This document shows, one piece after another, positions 1 to 5,973 of a stretch of 11,607 nucleotides of DNA (positions are counted from its first letter, which is position 1; every line of letters starts with the position of its first letter). The stretch is from an uncultured Elusimicrobia bacterium. Its GTDB lineage: Bacteria > Elusimicrobiota > Elusimicrobia > Elusimicrobiales > Elusimicrobiaceae. Both the position numbers and the translations under genes were made by a program. Location: the NCBI GenBank assembly GCA_947164805.1, contig CAMUXX010000015.1, positions 1-11,607 of the forward strand. Reading direction: 5' to 3'. The notes under the pieces are model-generated. The model worked only from the letters and a program-made list of their open reading frames with translations, was not told the DNA's origin and ran no database searches.

Positions 1-178
1 AGTGTTCGCTCTTTGATAAAGCAGAGAGATTAGATAAAGCCTCACTGGCTTTGCTCTTTTCCACTGCTTTTCTATAACCGGGAACAGCAATGGCTGTAAG
101 TAACCCGATGATAAGCACCACAACTAATATTTCTATTAGTGTGAAGCCTGATTTGTTTACTTCTTTTTCTTTTTTCAT
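1..178 (-). CDS. Type IV pilin (prepilin), N-terminal part, cut by window edge
   Basis: The first 59 codons of a class III-signal prepilin are visible; the rest lies beyond position 1. The leader is short and charged (MKKEKEVNKSG) and ends in the Gly-Phe prepilin peptidase site, G11/F12. It is followed by FTLIEILVVV with Glu at mature position 5, a hydrophobic helix of about 20 residues, and the PGYRKAVEKS segment typical of major pilins and type II secretion pseudopilins. The product should be cleaved and N-methylated by PilD, then assembled in the inner membrane into a pilus or pseudopilus. The start is set by a strong ribosome binding site (GGAGGAAG, 5 bases before ATG). It is transcribed apart from the polysaccharide operon, from its own promoter at 219-246. 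Whether it is a major pilin, a minor pilin or a pseudopilin cannot be decided from this fragment. Confidence 0.93.
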   Translation of the reverse strand, partial: MKKEKEVNKSGFTLIEILVVVLIIGLLTAIAVPGYRKAVEKSKASEALSNLSALSKSEH

Positions 179-183
179 TTTTA

Positions 184-191
184 CTTCCTCC
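184..191 (-). promoter_or_regulatory. Ribosome binding site of the pilin gene
   Basis: Reads GGAGGAAG on the minus strand, 5 bases before the ATG at 178. It is the strongest Shine-Dalgarno sequence in the window and fixes the pilin start, matching high expression of a structural subunit. Confidence 0.85.
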
Positions 192-218
192 AATTTTAAT
201 TTTTGTTTTTGCAACAAA

Positions 219-246
219 ATTATTTATTTTATCCCCCATCCGTCAA
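219..246 (-). promoter_or_regulatory. Probable sigma70-type promoter of the pilin gene
   Basis: On the minus strand TTGACG (246-241) is followed after 16 bases by AATAAT (224-219); each box matches 5 of 6 consensus bases. The predicted transcription start near 212 leaves a leader of about 35 bases carrying the ribosome binding site. The -35 box overlaps the foot of the hairpin at 244-266. Assigned by eye only. Confidence 0.55.
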
Positions 247-295
247 GCAAAAACAAGTTTTGCTTGCCACCTTCCGCCCGCCACGCGGGTGAAGG
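244..295. repeat. Two adjacent hairpins upstream of the pilin promoter
   Basis: Hairpin one: CAAGCAAAA (244-252) pairs perfectly with TTTTGCTTG (258-266) around a 5-base loop. Hairpin two: CCTTC (270-274) pairs with GAAGG (291-295) and CCCGC (277-281) with GCGGG (285-289) around CAC. The second is much richer in G+C than its surroundings. Neither is followed by a U-run on either strand, so they are not ordinary intrinsic terminators. They could be a dispersed intergenic palindrome, an mRNA end stabiliser or a protein binding site. Confidence 0.55.
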
Positions 296-327
296 CAATT
301 AGGAAATCTTTTGCAAATTCAGCCAAT

Positions 328-349
328 AAAAAACGGCCGATTAACGCCG
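328..349 (-). terminator. Probable intrinsic terminator of the structured RNA
   Basis: On the minus strand CGGC (349-346) pairs with GCCG (337-334) across an 8-base loop and runs straight into six T (333-328). The stem is only four G:C pairs, so strength is uncertain. It separates the RNA candidate from the pilin promoter. Confidence 0.45.
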
Positions 350-508
350 AGACCTACCAGAGACCCAGCCATCAAACAGCCGTAATTGATATACAAAAGT
401 ATACCAATATTTAGCATTGCATACGCAAGGGATCAGCTTGTATATGCAATGCCTTATTTGGCTATTTTCGGTCTGGTAGGTCTCAGATTGAGTCCTCCTG
501 ATAACAGG
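328..508 (-). ncRNA. Candidate structured non-coding RNA of unknown family
   Basis: A 13-base inverted repeat closes the structure: GAGACCTACCAGA (349-361) with TCTGGTAGGTCTC (472-484). Inside it, AGCCA (367-371) pairs with TGGCT (459-463). GCATTGCATA (414-423) pairs with TATGCAATGC (443-452), continued by CAAG/CTTG (426-429/437-440). A further hairpin, 386-409, has 10-base arms around a 4-base loop. Its only non-Watson-Crick pair is G.U when read on the minus strand but A.C on the plus strand, which favours a minus-strand transcript. On that strand the closing stem is followed by CGGC/GCCG (349-346/337-334) and six T (333-328), a terminator-like end. Near the 5' end TCCTG/CAGGA (496-509) forms a small hairpin. 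A closing stem, open middle and apical stem recall 6S RNA, but I see no 6S sequence signature. It could also be a miniature inverted-repeat element; no target-site duplication is visible. Confidence 0.5.
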
Positions 509-556
509 AACCAAAAACAGATATAATTTTTTTAGGGTTATTAACCCCTTTTAACT

Positions 557-1018
557 TTAAACCTCTTGTTCAATTAATTGCTTTTTGTTTCGCGGGAAAT
601 ATATATATAACAAATAAGTTTTAATTATTTCCATGCTGAAACCAAAAGAAATAAACATAAAATTTATAAAACTTGCCCAGGCATAATTGCCTTCCGTTAA
701 ACGGTCAAAAAAGATAAATTTTAAAACTGCGCTGAAAGGCAAAATTGAAAAATCAGGAAATATATATATACAAAATATTACTTGAATTAAAGAAATAAAC
801 CAAACTTGCCATTGTTTTAAAAGAATTAGCAATATTTGCACAAAATATATTGATATCATCGCAATAAGTACACTGTTTACATCTTGCCCTAAAGCATGAT
901 AATTCTTTAAAAATATTGCATTTCTAAATAAACCAAGCAGACAAAGAGTTAAAATAAAATAAATTATAAAATTAAAACTTTTAAAATAATTTTTTATGTT
1001 ATTATAATTTAATTTCAT
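557..1018 (-). CDS. Small polytopic membrane protein, function unknown
   Basis: This 153-residue protein is very hydrophobic, with about four membrane helices (roughly residues 15-37, 47-67, 70-90 and 114-141) separated by short loops. A short positively charged N-terminus suggests it faces the cytoplasm, and the C-terminus (PRNKKQLIEQEV) is charged. I recognise no family and see no catalytic motif. The ATG at 1018 lies one base after the TAA of the D-Ala-D-Ala ligase gene, with a weak AAGAGA ribosome binding site inside that gene's end, so it is translationally coupled and is the last gene of the operon. A role in the envelope is suggested only by this linkage. A+T content is high even for this window, as usual for membrane proteins rich in Ile, Phe and Leu. 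Confidence 0.75.
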   Translation of the reverse strand: MKLNYNNIKNYFKSFNFIIYFILTLCLLGLFRNAIFLKNYHALGQDVNSVLIAMISIYFVQILLILLKQWQVWFISLIQVIFCIYIFPDFSILPFSAVLKFIFFDRLTEGNYAWASFINFMFISFGFSMEIIKTYLLYIYFPRNKKQLIEQEV

Positions 1019-1019
1019 C

Positions 1020-2051
1020 TTAATCTCTTGTTAAAGCGGTTTTAATTAAAACATCAAGTTGCTGGGAATAAGGCAAGCCTTCCTCTTTAAGCAGATTAGG
1101 AAACAAACTTGTTTTTGAAAGCCCGGGTATTGTATTGATTTCCGAAAAATAGGCTTTTTTACCGTCTTTGGAAATTAAAAAATCTATTCTTGAAAGGCCG
1201 GTGCCGCCCAAGGCAATGAAAAATTGTTTGGTATATTCCCGTAATTTTTGTTGTACAGTTTTCGGCAAGTTAGAAGGAATTTCCATATCACAGCCATGCG
1301 GATTATGATATTTAGTTTCATAGTCAAAAAATTCACTGTCAGATTTAATTAATTCCCCGCAGGCAGAGGTTTTAAAAGTATTTGGTTTTGTTTCAATAAT
1401 ACCGCAAAAAACTTCACGTGCATTATCAAGTCCCTTTTCAACTAGAATATGATTTTCAAATTTAAAAGCCTTTTTAATTGCAGGCAACAGTTCGCTTTCT
1501 TTATTTACTCTTGTAATACCGATAGAAGAGCCCAAACTGTTTGGTTTAACAAAAATAGGGTAACCCAATTCCCCGGCTTGTTTAAAAATTTCCTGTTTAT
1601 TTAACTTATCATTTTTATTTAAGGAAAACCATGGCAAAACAGGTATATTAGATTTAATTGCAATTTCTTTGGAAAGTTCTTTATTCATGGCAAGGGCAGA
1701 TGCTAAAACTTTGCAACCCAAATATTTGACACCTAATGTTTCGAATAAACCTTGTATGCAGCCGTCTTCCCCAAAAGTTCCGTGCAGGACAGGGAAAAAT
1801 AAATCTGCTTTATTTTTTTTACCATTTTTATCTGCTAGTTTGCCGTCAAATAAAGGGAAAATTTCAATATCATTTTTTGTTTTAAAACCACATTTTTTTT
1901 GCAAAAACCACTGCCCTGTTTTAGAAATAAAAATAGGTAAAATTTTATGTTTTTTTTGCAGTTCAACACAGACATCACCGGCGGAGTGGACGGATACTTC
2001 ATGCTCGGTACTTTTACCGCCGTATAAAATTGCTATAGTCAACTTTTTCAT
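1020..2051 (-). CDS. ddl: D-alanine--D-alanine ligase
   Basis: This 343-residue cytoplasmic ATP-grasp enzyme joins two D-alanines, with ATP hydrolysis, to make the dipeptide that MurF adds to peptidoglycan precursors. Visible motifs in order are HEVSVHSA (17-24, with the conserved Glu18 of the first D-Ala site), HGTFGEDG (90-97), KPNSLGSSIGI (169-179, ATP-binding loop), DYETKY (243-248), RIDF (288-291) and EINTIPG (304-310, metal ligands). The tyrosine ending DYETKY corresponds to the residue kept in D-Ala-D-Ala ligases and absent from D-Ala-D-Lac ligases, so a normal, vancomycin-sensitive terminus is expected. ATG 2051 is preferred over an in-frame start at 2075: an AAGGA sequence lies 6 bases before it and homologues begin at MKKLTIAILYGG. 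The gene starts 2 bases after the coiled-coil gene's stop. Length is slightly above that of typical Ddl. Confidence 0.96.
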   Translation of the reverse strand: MKKLTIAILYGGKSTEHEVSVHSAGDVCVELQKKHKILPIFISKTGQWFLQKKCGFKTKNDIEIFPLFDGKLADKNGKKNKADLFFPVLHGTFGEDGCIQGLFETLGVKYLGCKVLASALAMNKELSKEIAIKSNIPVLPWFSLNKNDKLNKQEIFKQAGELGYPIFVKPNSLGSSIGITRVNKESELLPAIKKAFKFENHILVEKGLDNAREVFCGIIETKPNTFKTSACGELIKSDSEFFDYETKYHNPHGCDMEIPSNLPKTVQQKLREYTKQFFIALGGTGLSRIDFLISKDGKKAYFSEINTIPGLSKTSLFPNLLKEEGLPYSQQLDVLIKTALTRD

Positions 2052-2053
2052 CT

Positions 2054-5000
2054 TTAATCCTTGAACAATGACCATTTAATTCTATAGAACAAACTTTTTG
2101 TTTTCTTCAAGAAATCAGAATATTCTTCATCTTTGCGGAAAGATGTTATCGGGTTTCTGACATAAGGACGCCTGTTTATAACACTCCTTCTTATTGAGTG
2201 ATCTGTAAAAGTATTGTCCGAAGGTGATATGTTTAACCCTTCTTTGATTTTATCTTCATCCGCTTTAACTTTATTCTTTATTTCATTGATATCTGTGGGT
2301 TTTACTTCTTCAACTATTACTTTATTCTCTGCAGATAATTCAGTTGTATCTTCGGCAGTATCATCATCCATGAAAAGGCTTTCAATGTTTACTTCTTGCT
2401 CAAGATCAATTTCTTCTAACGGTTGGATAGGTGTTGTTCTTTCAAGGAAATCATCTTGATTGTTTTGTTCTATAGATGCATTATTCCCGTTTTTATACCC
2501 TGCCAAAATATTTTTAAAGGTTTCATTTTTTATTTCGGTGTTTTGTTCGGGAGTTATTTCGGGCAAACTGTTTTTTGCATCATTTGATAAATGGACTTCA
2601 GGTTCCTTTTCTTCAGATTTTGACGGATATACCTCCGCTATTTTTGTATCTTCAAAAGTTTCTTGCATTTTATCTTCGGCAGAATTATCTTTCATATCTG
2701 CTTTTATATTTTGTGTTTCGGCTTGTATTGTTTTGTTAGTGTTTGATACATTTTGCGCAAGAGGTACAATTTCATTTTTTAATCTTGTAATTGTATCTTC
2801 ATTTTGTTTTAAAGCTTGGCGCATAGTGTTAAGGTCTTCACTTGTTTTGCGTTCCCGTTCGGCAGCTGCCTGAAGTTCAACTTTGGCGGCCTCCAATTGA
2901 CGTTTCAGATTTTCTTTTTCTTTATTAACACGTTCAAGCTGTACGGTTAAAGCTGTGGCTTTTACTCTAGTTAAAGCATTCGCTTTTGCATCTTCCTTAT
3001 AAGTTTTAAGTTCTTCAGTCATTAGAAGAACTGTTCTCTGAAGTAACTTCTCTTCCGCAACAGTTTTTAAACGCAAATTATCTGTTTTTATATCATTAAT
3101 TTCTTTAGTTTGTGTCATGCATACGGCGGAAACTTTCCTAAGTTCTTCTTCCAAAGATTGGATTTTAGACTGATGTTCGGCATTTACGCTTACTGTGCCT
3201 TGTTTGAAGTTTAAGGACTTAGTATCTGTTTGCAGATGCTTTAACTGTTCTTTTAACTCTAAAATTTCTTGCGTTTGTTTTGCTGTAGTATTCAGGGCTT
3301 CAATTTTTTGCTGCTGCATTTCCTGTAAAGCATTATTTAGAGTGGTATTTACAGTTTTTAATTTATTAATTTGTTCTGAAAGTTGTTTTGTAAATTCCTG
3401 CCCTTTTAAAAGTTCGGCTTTTACGTCGTTAAGTTGCTTATTAAGTTCTGCTACTTGCAACTTATAACTTTGGCGTTCATGCTCTATTTTATTGTTTTCT
3501 TCTTTAGCTTTGATAAGTTCTTGTTCTAAAATCTCATTCCTGTCACGTAATTCGGAATACTGGGTTTTAATTTCTTCAAGCAAAAAGGTATCTTGGTTAA
3601 AGATTTTTTTTGCTTTTTCCAATTCTTGGGCAAGTTCTTGCGTTTTTTGAATTTCGTTATTTAATCTTTCATCCTCGCCATTTTGCTGTGATGAATTAAT
3701 TTTAGAGTCATATAATTGCTTATTAAGGGATATAATTTGTGCTTGCTCTGCAAGTAGTTTTTCCTCTAACTCTTTGATTTTCCTTTCTGCTTCAGATTTT
3801 TCTTTTGCCTTTTCTTGGGTTAAAGTCAGCAATTCATTTTGATAATTGGTTTGGAAGGCATTTAATTGTTTTGTTTGCTCATCTAATTTGTTAAGCAATT
3901 TAAGTTTTTCTTCCCTTGCTTCCAGGAGCGCTTTATCAATATTATCCTTGGAACTTAATAATGCTGCCATTTGGGTTTTTAAAATTTCCAAAGCATTATT
4001 GTTTTCTTGCAAATTGTTTTTAGTCTGTTGAACTTGGTTTAAATTTACACCGGGGTTTTGCTTTAAGGCATTTAACTCTTCCGTTATTTTATTTTTGCTG
4101 GTTAACAGGGTTTGTATTTCCGCCTTTAAATCTTCGGTTATATTATTTTGCGTATTTTTAAGGTTTTCTATTTCTGATAAATATCTTTCATTTTTAAGCA
4201 AAGCATTATCTTTTTGGACGATAATTTTCTTTATTTCTTCGCTTAAATAATATTTTTCCCTCTGTGCATTTTTATATTGTACTTCCAAATTGTTAAAAAG
4301 TTCCTGTTGTTTCTCATAAGAATTTTGGGCTTTTTTAAGTGTTTCTTTTAAATTTGCAAGTTCATTTTGATTGTTTTCTTTTATAGAGTTAATTTCCCTT
4401 ATTAAATTCTCTGATGTATTTTTATAATCACTGTTTTCTCTCTCTAAGGACCTTAAATTATTTTCAAGGTCTTCTATCTGTAATTTTAAAGAACTTACAA
4501 AACTTTCTTCTTGGCGGTATTTCGCTTCTGTTCTTTGAAGTTCCTCGCGCAAAGCGGTTTCCTGCTGAAATGCTTTTGTTCTAAGGGCCTGCAATTCGGC
4601 ACTTTGTTCAGTTCTCAAGGAAGCAATTTTCTGTTCATATTCTTGTTGTGAAAGTTTTAACGGGGCTAATATTTCTTCTTGCTTGATTGCAAAAGCAGCC
4701 ATGTCACTTTTATTTTGCCCAGGGAATAATTGTAAATTTAAAAGTTGTTGGCGTAAATTTGTAGCATTTTCGCTTGTTTTGGCAAGTTCATCTTTACTGT
4801 GTGCTAATTGGTTGATAAGGGAATTTATTTCTTCTCTTTGCAAAAGCAAAGTTTTTTCCTTTTCAGCTTTTTGTATTTCGGAATTTTGTTTTTCCTTTTG
4901 TAAAGCTTGATGGGCGGCTTCTACGGTTTTTAATTGTTGCTCCAGGAAATTTACTTTTACCTCTTCTTGCTTTAAGGCTTCTTCTTTCGCTTCAAGTTGA

Positions 5001-5896
5001 TGGCGCAACTGCATTATATTTCTTGTTTGTTCTGCAGAATTTTGTAAATAAGTTAATTTTTCTTGCCTTATTCTGGAAATTTCTTCATCTACCAAAGTTT
5101 TTTCTTGGGTAAGCAAAGCAATTTGCTGCTCCAACCCGGAAACTTTAAAATCCCCTTGCTTTGTACGTTCTTCTGCATGGGAAAGTTGCATACGGAGTGA
5201 TAACAACTCTTTGGTTTGTTCCGCTGATCTGCGCAAATACTCAAGTTTCTCACTTCTGGAACGTTTTACTTCACTATTTAAAGCTACATTGATTGCTTTT
5301 AAACGGTTAGTTTTTTCTTTTAAACGGGTAATTAAGGTTTGGTCTTGCCTTATTAAATTTTCTTCGTAGCGTAAGCGGGTGCTGACTATATTATCCAAAC
5401 TTCCTTTTAAAGTTTGTATGGCTGAAGATATATTAGAGAAAAATTCCTCATCGCTTTTTACAGGTTCTGTTGATGATTCATACTCGTCTTCCTTATTTAA
5501 TTCCGCCGCAAAGGCTGATTCTTCTTCCTTAGCATCGTTTGCTTCTTCAAAACGTTGTTGAAGATCGCTTAATTTTTCTTCCAGACGTTTTATAGAATAA
5601 TTTTTATCTTCACCTGCTTCAAAATTTACTTGTTGTTCATTCCCGTCTAGAAAAGACAGGTCCTTTTTCTCCGTAACATTTATTTGTTCCGCGGTAGGAA
5701 TAGATTGTTTAACTGCAGTTGGAACAGTGGTATCATGGACCGGCATATGCACGGGTTCTAGTGCAGGAGTTTCTGTAGTTTTAATAAAATTTTCGATATC
5801 AAAATCTTCATTGAAAGGGAAACTTTCCTGTGCACTACCGTTATCTTCTTGCAAGGACTTTAAAAAATCTTCATAATTTTTGTCAATATTTGACAT
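2054..5896 (-). CDS. Giant cytoplasmic coiled-coil protein, family unknown
   Basis: A 1280-residue protein with no signal peptide and no membrane helix. Residues 1-95 are acidic and probably disordered. About 95-1045 is almost continuous Glu/Lys/Gln/Leu-rich heptad coiled coil, interrupted near 387-405, 612-622, 735-745 and 894-908 by Pro-, Gly- or Asn-containing breaks. About 1046-1232 is acidic and low in complexity, and the last 45 residues are basic and aromatic (RRSVINRRPYVRNP, then FYRIKWSLFKD). The rod contains a tandem 63-residue duplication (216-278 and from 279) and a distant copy of part of it (844-887). The same short motif, D-x-x-Y-x-D-F-L-K, sits at both ends (residues 5-13 and 1256-1264). 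There are no Walker motifs, so it is not an SMC or Rad50 ATPase. ATG 5896 is chosen over GTG 5908 because GGTGG lies 8 bases before it. Its place between wzc-like and ddl suggests an envelope scaffold or cytoskeletal role; this is inference. Confidence 0.88.
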   Translation of the reverse strand: MSNIDKNYEDFLKSLQEDNGSAQESFPFNEDFDIENFIKTTETPALEPVHMPVHDTTVPTAVKQSIPTAEQINVTEKKDLSFLDGNEQQVNFEAGEDKNYSIKRLEEKLSDLQQRFEEANDAKEEESAFAAELNKEDEYESSTEPVKSDEEFFSNISSAIQTLKGSLDNIVSTRLRYEENLIRQDQTLITRLKEKTNRLKAINVALNSEVKRSRSEKLEYLRRSAEQTKELLSLRMQLSHAEERTKQGDFKVSGLEQQIALLTQEKTLVDEEISRIRQEKLTYLQNSAEQTRNIMQLRHQLEAKEEALKQEEVKVNFLEQQLKTVEAAHQALQKEKQNSEIQKAEKEKTLLLQREEINSLINQLAHSKDELAKTSENATNLRQQLLNLQLFPGQNKSDMAAFAIKQEEILAPLKLSQQEYEQKIASLRTEQSAELQALRTKAFQQETALREELQRTEAKYRQEESFVSSLKLQIEDLENNLRSLERENSDYKNTSENLIREINSIKENNQNELANLKETLKKAQNSYEKQQELFNNLEVQYKNAQREKYYLSEEIKKIIVQKDNALLKNERYLSEIENLKNTQNNITEDLKAEIQTLLTSKNKITEELNALKQNPGVNLNQVQQTKNNLQENNNALEILKTQMAALLSSKDNIDKALLEAREEKLKLLNKLDEQTKQLNAFQTNYQNELLTLTQEKAKEKSEAERKIKELEEKLLAEQAQIISLNKQLYDSKINSSQQNGEDERLNNEIQKTQELAQELEKAKKIFNQDTFLLEEIKTQYSELRDRNEILEQELIKAKEENNKIEHERQSYKLQVAELNKQLNDVKAELLKGQEFTKQLSEQINKLKTVNTTLNNALQEMQQQKIEALNTTAKQTQEILELKEQLKHLQTDTKSLNFKQGTVSVNAEHQSKIQSLEEELRKVSAVCMTQTKEINDIKTDNLRLKTVAEEKLLQRTVLLMTEELKTYKEDAKANALTRVKATALTVQLERVNKEKENLKRQLEAAKVELQAAAERERKTSEDLNTMRQALKQNEDTITRLKNEIVPLAQNVSNTNKTIQAETQNIKADMKDNSAEDKMQETFEDTKIAEVYPSKSEEKEPEVHLSNDAKNSLPEITPEQNTEIKNETFKNILAGYKNGNNASIEQNNQDDFLERTTPIQPLEEIDLEQEVNIESLFMDDDTAEDTTELSAENKVIVEEVKPTDINEIKNKVKADEDKIKEGLNISPSDNTFTDHSIRRSVINRRPYVRNPITSFRKDEEYSDFLKKTKSLFYRIKWSLFKD
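2058..2062 (-). promoter_or_regulatory. Ribosome binding site deciding the ddl start
   Basis: AAGGA on the minus strand, 6 bases upstream of the ATG at 2051 and just before the coiled-coil gene's stop codon. It supports 2051 rather than 2075 as the ligase start and implies translational coupling to the upstream gene. Confidence 0.7.
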
Positions 5897-5904
5897 AATA
5901 CATA

Positions 5905-5909
5905 CCACC
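5905..5909 (-). promoter_or_regulatory. Ribosome binding site of the coiled-coil gene
   Basis: GGTGG on the minus strand, 8 bases before the ATG at 5896. The alternative GTG start at 5908 would lie within this sequence and has no ribosome binding site of its own, so 5896 is the better start. Confidence 0.55.
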
Positions 5910-5923
5910 GCTATATATAATAT

Positions 5924-5952
5924 ATTTAATCATAATATCGCGCACGTGTCAA
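5924..5952 (-). promoter_or_regulatory. Probable promoter of the coiled-coil / ddl / membrane protein sub-operon
   Basis: On the minus strand a perfect TTGACA (5952-5947) is followed after 17 bases by TTAAAT (5929-5924, 4 of 6). It lies in the 77-base gap after the wzc-like stop. The start would fall near 5917, about 20 bases before ATG 5896. A CACGTG palindrome (5943-5948) overlaps the end of the -35 box and could be an operator. Very A+T-rich DNA follows. This promoter could let the last three genes be expressed apart from the polysaccharide genes. Confidence 0.6.
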
Positions 5953-5973
5953 CAACAATAACTGGAAACTTAT

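Noticed and set aside
90..302. Plus-strand open frame of 70 codons
   Set aside because: It runs antisense through the pilin start and its ribosome binding site and then through the hairpins; it has no ribosome binding site and a Phe/Ser-rich nonsense composition.
349..484. Insertion sequence with terminal inverted repeats
   Set aside because: No transposase and no target-site duplication around the 13-base repeats; the internal helices and one-sided terminator fit an RNA better, though a miniature element is not excluded.
522..527. Perfect TATAAT on the plus strand as a promoter
   Set aside because: No -35 box at a workable distance and no plus-strand gene or RNA supported downstream; the A+T-rich setting makes a chance match likely.
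535..548. GGGTTATTAACCC palindrome as terminator of the operon
   Set aside because: On the minus strand, the needed direction, it is followed by an A-run, not a U-run. Only the plus strand has a few T after it, and no plus-strand gene ends here.
595..770. Repeated GGAAATATATATATA at 595-609 and 756-770
   Set aside because: Low-complexity A+T tract within a membrane protein gene, encoding Ile/Tyr/Phe stretches; two copies are not convincing as a functional repeat.
1669..2064. Plus-strand open frame of 131 codons opposite ddl
   Set aside because: It is antisense to conserved ligase motifs; the minus frame is unmistakable and this frame shows no recognisable protein features.
2214..5561. Several plus-strand open frames opposite the coiled-coil gene
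   Set aside because: Long Ser/Phe/Cys/Leu-rich frames are expected on the reverse of Glu/Lys/Gln-rich coding DNA. None has a ribosome binding site or a coherent domain.
2054..5896. SMC, Rad50 or MukB-type ATPase
   Set aside because: No Walker A, Walker B or signature motif at either end; the termini are acidic and disordered or basic and short, not ATPase heads.
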